Origin: Caulifigura coniformis | Lineage (GTDB): Bacteria > Planctomycetota > Planctomycetia > Planctomycetales > Planctomycetaceae | Length of the DNA: 64,000 bases | Assembly (NCBI RefSeq): GCF_007745175.1 | Contig: NZ_CP036271.1 | Location: forward strand, 5,654,314-5,718,313 | Direction of reading: 5' to 3' | In this document: positions 56,800 through 64,000 of the stretch, in pieces | Layout: each line of letters begins with the position of its first letter | How positions within the stretch are numbered: position 1 is the first letter of the stretch | Notes under the pieces: model-generated | What the model was told of the DNA's origin: nothing | Seen by the model: the letters and a program-made list of their open reading frames with translations, nothing else | Databases searched by the model: none | Made by a program: the position numbers and the translations under genes

Positions 56800-56978
56800 G
56801 CGTTCGTGTTGTTGAAACGCCGGCGAGGTGGCCGGAGATGGACGCAGCGAAGGGGAGCCCCGCTCCCATCCTCTTCGTTCCAGGGGATCGACAAGCAATC
56901 GGCGTTTCGCCGATAACGGCCCGAGCCCACGTCACACAGTGAGTGACGATCCTAGGCGTGCCAGACGCCCCACTGCGG

Positions 56979-57389
56979 TCACCCTTCAGACAAGAAAGCC
57001 TGTGGGTCGCCAGTGAACGTCAGTTTGCGGAGCAACATTTCAAACTCTGCTTCGTCACATCTCCAAATGCGGTTTGCAACGGTTCTGGGGTCCGTCAGGA
57101 TGTCGTCGATATACAGCCTCGGCGGCTTACCCTGATGCTGAACGATCGCGTTTACATGGTCGAGACAGACGACGACAACCGCCAGTAGGTCATCGCGCAT
57201 TCTCGCCTCGACCTGATCGGCGAAGCTGGTGAATACCGCGCCAAGTTCTCGCTCTCGCTCGACGGACCGCTTGCCGCGACTACCTGCCGTATGCCGTACG
57301 ATTTCGATCGCGGCCTTCTGAACTCCGCTCAGCAGTGAGAAATGAACGGCTGATTGCAGGTTTTGTCTCGCTTGTTCGGTTAAACTCAT
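56979..57389 (-). CDS. Hypothetical helical protein in lower-GC insert
   Basis: 136 residues from MSLTEQARQNLQSAVHFS, predicted all-helical, with a central hydrophobic stretch (DLLAVVVVCLDHVNAIV). No recognised motif. GC content and codon use are visibly lower than in flanking core genes, as in the two divergent genes to its right. The frame extends to 57518, but the internal ATG is more natural. It may belong functionally with the nuclease-like genes. Confidence 0.5.
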   Translation of the reverse strand: MSLTEQARQNLQSAVHFSLLSGVQKAAIEIVRHTAGSRGKRSVERERELGAVFTSFADQVEARMRDDLLAVVVVCLDHVNAIVQHQGKPPRLYIDDILTDPRTVANRIWRCDEAEFEMLLRKLTFTGDPQAFLSEG

Positions 57390-57538
57390 CCTCGGCCTCG
57401 CTCTTGACTCGCATGAATGAAACCGCCGCTTGGACGGGGGGGCGACGCTCAATCGGGGCGGGCTAGAAACATCGGGAACGTCTGGCCGCAGTGTAAAACG
57501 GATAATACGGACCGGCAAAACTCACTCAGGGCCGCACG

Positions 57539-58042
57539 ATGCCAAAGATTCTGCCGATCGCTCCGCACCTTTTGCACCTCGCGGGCGAGTACCGAGTTTG
57601 CAGTGAGCTTCAGAAGCGTGGCATCTTCGCCACGGTGACGTTTGGAACTCATAAGGGCGTTGACATCTTTGCCATTGATGAGAGCCTGTCAGTCGCACTG
57701 CGAATTGAGGTGAAGACGAGTCAGCGGCCGAAGTTCGTCACGGGCATCAGTCAGAAGAAGGAGCGAGGCAACACCGACTGGCCTGACTTTTGGGTTCTCG
57801 CCCGAATCTGCCAGACCGGGCCGAACGAATTTGACGAACGGTTCTTTGTCCTGTCGCACGCTGAAATCGCGGACGCTCAATCGAAGCGAAATGCGGACTA
57901 CTCTGACCGAGTCTTCGCGAAGAAGGGGACGCGTCCCGACCCACGCGACGGTGTGGACAACGTGAAACTGGACGATGTCCTACCGCATGAAAACTGCTGG
58001 AACAAGATCGCGGACGAAATGGCAAAGCGGGCGAAGTGCTAG
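57539..58042 (+). CDS. PD-(D/E)XK nuclease-like protein
   Basis: 167 residues. Helix HLAGEYRVCSELQKRG (13-28) is followed by a strand with Asp42 (GVDIFAID) and the pair Glu57-x-Lys59 (RIEVKTSQ), giving the order D-(x14)-E-x-K of Holliday-resolvase/restriction-type PD-(D/E)XK folds. The rest (WPDFWVLARI, FFVLSHAEI) matches the strand/helix order of such enzymes. DNA cleavage is inferred. Its stop overlaps a GTG that opens the next frame, implying coupling. Lower GC than the core genes. Confidence 0.65.
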   Translation: MPKILPIAPHLLHLAGEYRVCSELQKRGIFATVTFGTHKGVDIFAIDESLSVALRIEVKTSQRPKFVTGISQKKERGNTDWPDFWVLARICQTGPNEFDERFFVLSHAEIADAQSKRNADYSDRVFAKKGTRPDPRDGVDNVKLDDVLPHENCWNKIADEMAKRAKC

Positions 58043-58104
58043 AACAAAGGAAGCAGCGCCGAAACGCCGCTACTTCTCGTCCCGTTGTTATCGCGGAAAC
58101 AAGA

Positions 58105-59034
58105 ATGAGCGAACCTGACTGGCGGCAATTCGAAATTGCGGTTGCTGACTTCGTTAAGGCGCTCGGGACGGGAGCGAACGTCACTCATGATGTGAAGCTC
58201 CCGGATACTCACACGGGACACATGCGACAGCGGGATGTGTGGATTGAAACCAGTCTCGGCGGCTTGTTCATCGTCAAGTTGCTCGTTAGCTGCAAACACT
58301 ACGGGCGTGTCTTGAATGAACTGGACATCGACCATTTCAATGGTGAGTTTCTTTCGTCCGGCGCGCACAAGGGCGTGCTCTATTCTCTGGCCGGGTTCAA
58401 TCCGTTCGCGATCGAAAAGGCGAAAAAGTTGGGGTTCTGCTGCTGCCGACTTTATGAGGACACGCCTGCCGATCTCCCGGAATCGCTCGTCTTTCACTCC
58501 TATTGTTTGCCTTCCCGTATGCGCCTATCCGCAGTCGCGCTGTCGGGCGACTGGAACGAGAACGTGACATGGAATGACATCTTCACCGTCAAACTCGGTG
58601 ACGGTGACAAGACAATCTTGGATTCACTCACGGACGCCTTTGCCAAACATGAGCAAAAAGCGTTAGACGCGATTGCTTGGGCTCGCGGCTTCCCTACACC
58701 GTGGGCAGTCCGCATAACATTCGCGTCGGCCGCCGATCCGACCCAATCGTTGATACTCGAATTGGGCGAATCTTGGCGAATCTTCCGAGGCAATGTCGAA
58801 GCTCATTTGCTTAACGGCTCGTACAACGTGACTAGCGACCAATTCATCGGTTCACAGGTCAGCCCGTCGGTCGACATGAAAGGGCCTGACCCCGGCCCCG
58901 GCTGGACGTTGCTCGACAAGTCGCCGGAATGGGAAGCCACAGATTCAATCTTGATATGCATTCCGAGAGCCGACCCGAAACGCAACCTACAGGACTCGTA
59001 CGGCTGTCGCCGGGTTCTGGCCCGGGAAGGTTAG
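58105..59034 (+). CDS. Mrr-like restriction-endonuclease-fold protein with altered active site
   Basis: 309 residues from ATG; a coupled GTG at 58036 would add 23. The start DWRQFEIAVADFVKALG is the N-terminal helix of Mrr-type endonucleases, then D44 (QRDVWIE) and S62-C-K64 (LVSCKHYGR), where E-C-K is usual, then GAHKGVLYSLAGFNPFAIEKAKKLG, the Mrr-like tail. The missing Glu means activity may rely on E48 or be lost. The C-terminal 190 residues are unassigned and could read modified DNA or bind a partner. It follows the other nuclease-like gene closely. Confidence 0.65.
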   Translation: MSEPDWRQFEIAVADFVKALGTGANVTHDVKLPDTHTGHMRQRDVWIETSLGGLFIVKLLVSCKHYGRVLNELDIDHFNGEFLSSGAHKGVLYSLAGFNPFAIEKAKKLGFCCCRLYEDTPADLPESLVFHSYCLPSRMRLSAVALSGDWNENVTWNDIFTVKLGDGDKTILDSLTDAFAKHEQKALDAIAWARGFPTPWAVRITFASAADPTQSLILELGESWRIFRGNVEAHLLNGSYNVTSDQFIGSQVSPSVDMKGPDPGPGWTLLDKSPEWEATDSILICIPRADPKRNLQDSYGCRRVLAREG

Positions 59035-59337
59035 GCGGACAGGTGGCACACCCACGTCTCACCAATCTGGGTGGCACGTCCTGACTGACTTCAGGAAGAA
59101 AGGGCGTGGCGAGCATTGTCGAAGCCTCCCCACGCTTACGGACGCCGCTCAGATCCTACTTGCCAACTCAACAGACCACTGACAGTGCTGAAGGCGTCCT
59201 GGCACGGGACCACGCCCTTGGCAGGGCGTGCCACACGGCCGATGCTGCCAGCTGCGATCCAGGCAGACGCTGGCAGCGTCTGCTACGGGCCGCGCGCGCG
59301 TTGCGGGAGGGGCCGGGACGGGAGGGGGAGCGCAATG
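59035..59337. other. Non-coding right edge of the lower-GC insert
   Basis: About 300 bases with no gene. It contains GGTGGCAC-type short repeats (59044 and 59071) and a hairpin CACGCCCT / AGGGCGTG with a four-base loop at 59211-59230. These resemble dispersed planctomycete intergenic text rather than an attachment site; no flanking direct repeat of the insert was found by eye. Confidence 0.4.
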
Positions 59338-59370
59338 AAAAAAGCCCACGGGTTGCAACCCGTGGGCTTT
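59338..59370 (-). terminator. Rho-independent terminator of the NtrC-type regulator gene
   Basis: Near-perfect palindrome AAAGCCCACGGGTT / AACCCGTGGGCTTT, followed on the minus strand by six T in total, 37 bases past the regulator stop. Confidence 0.9.
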
Positions 59371-59406
59371 GGTTTGCTCGGAGCAGCCTGAAGGCTGTCT
59401 GCAGGC

Positions 59407-60804
59407 TCAGGCTGCTTCGGCCTGGTCCTGGGCGTGGTGGGCGTTGAGCTTATTGTACAGCGTCTTGAGGGCGATCCCGAGTTCGTCGGAGGTACGGGGT
59501 TTGTCCCCTTCGTACTTCTCCAGCGTCTGCAGGATCACTTCCATTTCGATTTCACGCAGCGTGAGCGGCCGCGGGAAGTTGTTGACGTCGAATGGCCGGT
59601 CGTCCACGGGACGGCGCGAGCCGACGCTCAGCGGCAGGTCTTCCGGGCGGATGCTCTTTCCGTCGGACAGGATGGCGGCGTGCTCGAGGGCGTTGGAGAG
59701 TTCCCGGACGTTGCCGGACCAGTCGTGCTGGCGAAGCAGGGTGATTGCTTCGGGCGAAAGCAGGTTCTCCGGGACGTCGCGTTTCTTCAGGTGCCGGGCG
59801 AGCAGCGAGTGGGCCAGCATCGGCAGGTCGTCCTTCCGCTCGCGGAGCGGAGGGAGGCGGATCTCGAACGTGTTCACGCGGAAGAAGAGGTCTTCCCGGA
59901 ACGAGCCTTCGGCCACCATGTCCTGCAGGCTGCGGTTGGTCGCGCACACCACGCGGACGTCGACCGTGAAGGCGTCGTTTTCGCCGACGCGACGGACTTC
60001 GCCCGATTCGAGGAAGCGGAGCAGCTTGACCTGCATCGCCTTGTCGAGTTCGCCGAGTTCGTCGAGGAACAGCGTGCCGCCGTTGGCCACTTCGATCAGG
60101 CCCTTCCTGGGGGTGTCGGCCCCGGTGAAGGCTCCTTTCTTATGTCCGAACAGCTCACTTTCGACGAGATTCTCCGGCAACGCTCCGCAGTTCACCGCCA
60201 CGAACGGCATCTGGGAACGGGTGCTGAGTTCGTGAATCCGCCGGGCGACGAGTTCCTTGCCCGTGCCGGTTTCCCCGAGAATCAGGACGCTCGAATCGGT
60301 GGGGGCGATCTTCTCGACCAGTTTCTTCACCCGCTGCATCGACGGGGTTTCGCCAATGAGGTCGGTGCCGCCGCGAACCGATTTGAGCTGGGCTTCGAGC
60401 GCAATGGCCTTGTTGGCCAGCAGTTTCTTTTCGGCGACCCGGCTGAGAACGTTGGCGATTTCGACCAGCGTGCAGGGCTTGCGGAGGAAGTCGTAGGCGC
60501 CCATCCGCACGGCCTGGATGGCGTCATCGATGTCGCCGTGGCCGGTGTGAATGATGACGTCCGTTTCCGGGCACGTCTTTTTCAGATGCTGAACGACGTC
60601 CCAGCCGCCGATGCCGGGCATGCGGAGGTCGACGATGGCGGCGTCGAAGGGATGGTCTTCGAGCGCCCGCAGGGCGGCTCGCCCATCTTCGCAGATGGTC
60701 ACATCGTGCCCCAGACGGGGCAGTTCGTTCTTCATGACGAGCCGGATGGGGGCTTCGTCATCCACGAACAGAATACGCAATCGATGCGCAGCGACTCCGG
60801 GCAC
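59407..60804 (-). CDS. NtrC-family sigma-54-dependent response regulator
   Basis: 465 residues from GTG, with GGAG seven bases upstream. Receiver domain with acidic pair in FVDDE (14-17) and phospho-acceptor Asp59 (AIVDLRMPG); AAA+ domain with Walker A GETGTGKE, the sigma-54 contact loop GAFTGAD, Walker [13 protein letters not shown] and the arginine region FREDLFFRV; a Fis-type helix-turn-helix at the C-terminus ([30 protein letters not shown]). It activates sigma-54 promoters after phosphorylation by an unlinked kinase. An upstream longer frame to 60936 lacks similarity. Confidence 0.94.
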   Translation of the reverse strand: MPGVAAHRLRILFVDDEAPIRLVMKNELPRLGHDVTICEDGRAALRALEDHPFDAAIVDLRMPGIGGWDVVQHLKKTCPETDVIIHTGHGDIDDAIQAVRMGAYDFLRKPCTLVEIANVLSRVAEKKLLANKAIALEAQLKSVRGGTDLIGETPSMQRVKKLVEKIAPTDSSVLILGETGTGKELVARRIHELSTRSQMPFVAVNCGALPENLVESELFGHKKGAFTGADTPRKGLIEVANGGTLFLDELGELDKAMQVKLLRFLESGEVRRVGENDAFTVDVRVVCATNRSLQDMVAEGSFREDLFFRVNTFEIRLPPLRERKDDLPMLAHSLLARHLKKRDVPENLLSPEAITLLRQHDWSGNVRELSNALEHAAILSDGKSIRPEDLPLSVGSRRPVDDRPFDVNNFPRPLTLREIEMEVILQTLEKYEGDKPRTSDELGIALKTLYNKLNAHHAQDQAEAA

Positions 60805-61872
60805 GCCGTCACTCCTTGACGACTCGTCGACATCCTGTCGGAAGTTGCGAACCGGGAGTTCGCAACTCGTCGAGCACGAGCATGTCAGTAAAAACTTGGG
60901 AGACCGGGTGATAACACAAGGCCGCAAGTGCGGCAACGGGACTCTTGAGCCGTTTTCGTAAGTCCTTGCCGCAGGAGGGCAAGACGTTTCATGGTCACCG
61001 CTTTTACGCGGTCGGCCTGGGGACGGGAGGGGTTTCCGCCGTGAGGCATCTGACGAATGACGCTTCTCGCACCGACGGCTTTCCGGCGCCGCGTGCGACC
61101 ACGATGTTGATTTTCGAACTGTTCGCCCACTCGCTCGACGACGGAATGCCTGTACAGAACCGTCTGGAAACGGGGACGAACCCGGGAACGAACCGGCGGC
61201 GAGACTTGCACACCGATCGCATCGAACGCGCGGTGCCGGTACCGTCGTTCGAACGCCAGGTGAAGCACACGCCGCCGGTTCAGACCGGAGAAACCTTCAA
61301 GCTCGTTGAGTCGGATGGGAGCCAGGTCCTGGACCTGGATTCGGCCGGTCTCCAGTTTCCTGCGGTCGGCATTCCGGATTCGCACCTCGAGATCAGGAAT
61401 CTCGGTTGTCGACACCGCTCTCTTCGCCGTTGATCGATTCATCAGCGTGGCCGGTGGCGGAGGAGAAAGGGGCGTTGTCGGAGTGTCTGAAAACATGAAA
61501 TTCAGATAAAGTCTTGGTCACTTATAGCGCGACGAAACATCTCCTCCTAGAGGGGATGAAGTTACAAATCGGAAAGGTGTGAACGAGGGTTACGAATCGG
61601 TAAGTAATGGGAATATTGAGTTTACGGGGAACGCGATCGGTTCCATTTTCCTGAGGAGCGGGAATGGGCGTCGTTGGAAGGACGGCGGCCGGCGATTCTC
61701 AAGCGGCTTGCTTGAGGCTCGCCAGAACTGCTTCCACTCCACGCCGATCTGGCTGTCAGCTCATAAGATGAATCCCGGATGGCCGCGAGCAGTCGCGCGG
61801 CCCGGGGAGGCTGACTGTTCACGTCGCCTCCGTGGTCGCCTTCCGACAAGCCGGACAAGTCAGGTTCAAGTG
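60805..61872. other. 1.07-kb region without a confident gene between two regulators
   Basis: Two long frames oppose each other, rightward 60945-61433 (162 residues) and leftward 61496-60885 (203 residues); neither has a recognisable fold, signal or good ribosome site, and each is Arg-rich in places. One could be real: the leftward frame has an orderly stretch (TTEIPDLEVRIRNADRRKLE). Bases 61490-61640 are clearly AT-richer and probably form the promoter region of the response-regulator operon. Confidence 0.35.
61561..61606 (+). promoter_or_regulatory. Direct repeat, candidate operator of the OmpR-type regulator operon
   Basis: GTTACAAATCGGAAAGGT (61561-61578) and GTTACGAATCGGTAAGTA (61589-61606) match at 14 of 18 positions with a 28-base period, in an AT-rich stretch about 270 bases upstream of the response-regulator start. 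OmpR-type regulators bind tandem direct repeats, so autoregulation is a plausible inference; the period is longer than the usual 10-11 bases. Confidence 0.4.
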
Positions 61873-62565
61873 ATGAAGGGACCGCTCGTGGAAGTGCTTG
61901 TGATCGAAGACGACCTGGTTCTGGGCAGATCGCTCCAGAAGGGGTTGCAGGAGTCCGAGCACAATTGCGTCTGGACGCGGAGCGGTCTTGAAGGGCTCAC
62001 CCAGGCCGGGGCCTGCCGGTTTGATGTCATCGTGCTCGACCTCAACCTGCCCGACCTGTCCGGGCTGGAGGTCCTTCGTTCACTTCGCAAGCAGGGAGTC
62101 AACACGCCGGTCGTGATCCTGAGCGCGCTCGGCTCGGTGGATGAGAGAGTGGCCGGGCTCGAAGCCGGCGCTGACGACTACCTGGTCAAGCCGTTCGCCT
62201 TCTCGGAACTGATTGCCCGGCTTTCGGCCGTGACCCGCCGATCCATCGCCCGGCAGTCGCAGACCCTGACCGTGGGGCCGTTGACGCTCGATCTTTCGAT
62301 GCGTCGGGCCTCCCGGGACGGCCAGGAATTCGATCTCACGCCGACGGAGTTCAGCCTGCTGGAATTCCTCATGCGGAATGCGGGGCAGGTCGTCACCCGC
62401 CGCATGCTTTGCGAGCACCTGTGGGAGTCGGACTGGGAGGGAGTCACGAACGTGATCGAGGTCCACATTACGCGCCTGCGTGGAAAGATGGACCGCGGCT
62501 TTGAGGAGCAGCTGCTCCACACGGTCCGGGGGCGGGGCTATGTCCTCAGGGTGCCCGGAACATGA
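61873..62565 (+). CDS. OmpR-family response regulator
   Basis: 230 residues from MKGPLVEVLVIEDD. Receiver domain with acidic pair E12-D13-D14 region, phospho-acceptor Asp56 (VIVLDLNLPD), Thr/Ser and Lys (DDYLVKPF) positions; C-terminal winged helix (about 130-228) with DLTPTEFSLLEFLMRNAGQVV and the recognition helix VTNVIEVHITRLRGKM. The stop overlaps the kinase start (ATGA). It regulates transcription from repeats such as those upstream. The frame is open to 61579; the chosen start is where the receiver begins. Confidence 0.94.
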   Translation: MKGPLVEVLVIEDDLVLGRSLQKGLQESEHNCVWTRSGLEGLTQAGACRFDVIVLDLNLPDLSGLEVLRSLRKQGVNTPVVILSALGSVDERVAGLEAGADDYLVKPFAFSELIARLSAVTRRSIARQSQTLTVGPLTLDLSMRRASRDGQEFDLTPTEFSLLEFLMRNAGQVVTRRMLCEHLWESDWEGVTNVIEVHITRLRGKMDRGFEEQLLHTVRGRGYVLRVPGT

Positions 62566-64000
62566 TTGCTCCTGACCCCGCAACCCGGCGAACGGTCGCG
62601 GGTTCGCGCGCCGCTTCGATCGGCAAAGCGACGCCCCTCCAGTCGCTGCGAACCCGGCTCGCCGTGTGGAATGCCGCGGTGGTGATCCTCACGGCCGTGA
62701 CCACTCTCGTCATCCTCCGGCAGGGAGTGACCTGGGCTCTGTTGCGGGAAATCGACGAGATCCTCGGGGAGGACATCGTCGAGATCGGATTGATGCTTTC
62801 GGAGATTCCGAAAGACCAGTTCGGAGAGCTTACGCACGAACTCGATCGCAAGGCGATCGGACACCGGCACCATGGGTGGTTCGCCGAACTCCTCGGCCCG
62901 CAAGGCGAACGCATCTGGCTCTCAGGTGGCCGCGACTCCGGCCCTCCCGCTCCGCAGGCCGCCCGCAGTGGTCCACCGGCCGACCTGCGGACAATCCGCG
63001 GACCCGCTCCCCCGAATCAGCACGGCGTCAAGACCGTCGTCGTCGGGACTCGGCTCACGTTGCTCAGGCACGATCTCTCCAAGATCGATGAACTGGTCGT
63101 CCTGACCGCCACGCTCATCTTTGCGGTCGCTCCCCTCTTCGCCTACTGGCTGGCCGGGCGCGCGACCAATGCGGTTGGCGAAATCACGCGGACCGCGTCC
63201 CGCCTGCGGCCCGACCGGCTCGAAGAACGGTTGCCGCTGCGCGGTACGGGGGACGAACTGGACCAGCTCGCGCAGACAATCAATGGGCTGCTCGACAGAA
63301 TCGCCGTCTTTCTCGACCACAAGCGCGACGTCCTCGCCAACGCCGCACACGAACTCCGCACGCCCCTCGCGGCGATCCGCAGTTCCGTGGAAGTTGCCCT
63401 CAATGAGCAGCGGACTCCGCAGGAATACCAGGAGTTGCTCGAAGACATCATCGACCAGAGCGGCTCGCTGCAGACCCTGCTGAATCAGCTTTTGCTGCTG
63501 TCTGAAGCCGAGGCCGAACTGCTGCGTTCGCAGGTCGATGTCGTTGGACTTGATCGGATCGTGTCGCGCGCCGTCGAGATGTTTCAGGGGGTCGCCGAAG
63601 TTCGCGAAATCTCACTGGAGGTTCAGCCTCTTCCCCGCTGCGACGTATCCGGAAACAAGGTGCACCTGCAGCAGGTCGTGAACAACCTGATCGACAACGG
63701 CCTCAAGTACACGCCGGCCGGGGGGAAGGTACAAGTGACGCTCAACGTCGATCGCGACAGGAGAGTTGCGCGGCTGCATGTGAAAGATTCCGGCATTGGT
63801 GTCTCCGCTGTCGACGTGCCTCGCATTTTCGACCGCTTCTTTCGCGTCGATCGATCGCGCCGCAGGGACTCCCCCGAAGGAACCGGCCTGGGCCTGAGCA
63901 TCTGCAAGGCCGTGGTCGAAGCCCACGGAGGAAAGATCAGTTGCCAGAGCACGCTCGGACAGGGGACCGAGTTCACAGTCGAGCTGCAACTCGCGTCTCC
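62562..64000 (+). CDS. Membrane sensor histidine kinase, last residues cut by window edge
   Basis: 479 codons visible. A membrane helix (about 40-60; LAVWNAAVVILTAVTTLVIL) precedes a periplasmic sensor (60-178), a second helix (LVVLTATLIFAVAPLFAYWLAG), a HAMP linker, then HisKA with phospho-His in NAAHELRTPLAAI and a HATPase_c domain with N box NNLIDNGLKYTP, G1 DSGIGV and G2 GTGLGLSI. The last visible residues (GTEFTVELQL) are near the normal end of the family. It phosphorylates the overlapping regulator. The stimulus is unknown. Confidence 0.93.
   Translation, partial: MIAPDPATRRTVAGSRAASIGKATPLQSLRTRLAVWNAAVVILTAVTTLVILRQGVTWALLREIDEILGEDIVEIGLMLSEIPKDQFGELTHELDRKAIGHRHHGWFAELLGPQGERIWLSGGRDSGPPAPQAARSGPPADLRTIRGPAPPNQHGVKTVVVGTRLTLLRHDLSKIDELVVLTATLIFAVAPLFAYWLAGRATNAVGEITRTASRLRPDRLEERLPLRGTGDELDQLAQTINGLLDRIAVFLDHKRDVLANAAHELRTPLAAIRSSVEVALNEQRTPQEYQELLEDIIDQSGSLQTLLNQLLLLSEAEAELLRSQVDVVGLDRIVSRAVEMFQGVAEVREISLEVQPLPRCDVSGNKVHLQQVVNNLIDNGLKYTPAGGKVQVTLNVDRDRRVARLHVKDSGIGVSAVDVPRIFDRFFRVDRSRRRDSPEGTGLGLSICKAVVEAHGGKISCQSTLGQGTEFTVELQLAS

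Overview
The window reads as a chromosomal segment of a high-GC planctomycete (Planctomycetota). The evidence is the gene content: a secreted sulfatase, a Tat-exported DUF1501 protein, a secreted multi-copy FG-GAP protein, a sialidase-type glycosidase, an acetylxylan-esterase-like hydrolase, a DUF4159/cyclase-repeat protein, NIPSNAP and PEP-CTERM exported proteins, a short UvrC, and a GC-rich genome with long antisense shadow frames. No rRNA, tRNA, CRISPR array, prophage or intact insertion sequence was recognised. Assignments come from reading motifs by eye; no database search was possible.

Layout. 0-11.3 kb: M29 aminopeptidase (cut by the left edge), Kef-type antiporter, carA, sulfatase, threonine synthase, VWA membrane protein, DinB protein, pdxJ. 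11.3-15.3 kb: an intergenic repeat, compact uvrC, a VapBC-like toxin-antitoxin pair, a tyrosine-rich secreted protein, a DUF1445 hydro-lyase. 15.3-22.5 kb: a PAS histidine kinase divergent from a likely sugar-acid catabolic operon (MFS transporter, DapA/NanA-type lyase, FG-GAP protein, sialidase). 22.6-32.4 kb: CPBP protease, exported Cys-rich copper-storage-like protein, DUF1501 protein, recQ, DedA protein, secreted esterase, NIPSNAP protein, fabZ.

32.4-43 kb: a DUF4159 protein with an internal duplication, a tagaturonate-epimerase-like protein, then an envelope-flavoured cluster: an MreB-like actin-fold ATPase translationally coupled to a single-pass SLBB-domain membrane protein, divergent from an RsbW-type kinase and followed by an OmpA-type lipoprotein. 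Next comes a two-gene operon equivalent to the two halves of the plant Tm-1 protein. 43-56.8 kb: SDR, purine nucleoside phosphorylase, gcvT, an RGG/SR-like disordered protein, a SIS-domain isomerase, PEP-CTERM protein, HtrA protease, TPR protein, hflX, Na+/H+ antiporter.

56.9-59.1 kb is a visibly lower-GC insert with two adjacent PD-(D/E)XK nuclease-like genes and a divergent helical protein, the best candidate for a recently acquired defence-type module. 59.4-64 kb is regulatory: an NtrC-type sigma-54 activator, then an OmpR-type response regulator overlapping its histidine kinase, which is cut by the right edge a few residues short of its end.

The two most promising undescribed systems are the SLBB/actin-like pair (36.2-38.7 kb; planctomycetes lack FtsZ, so a membrane-coupled actin homologue is notable) and the nuclease island (56.98-59.03 kb).
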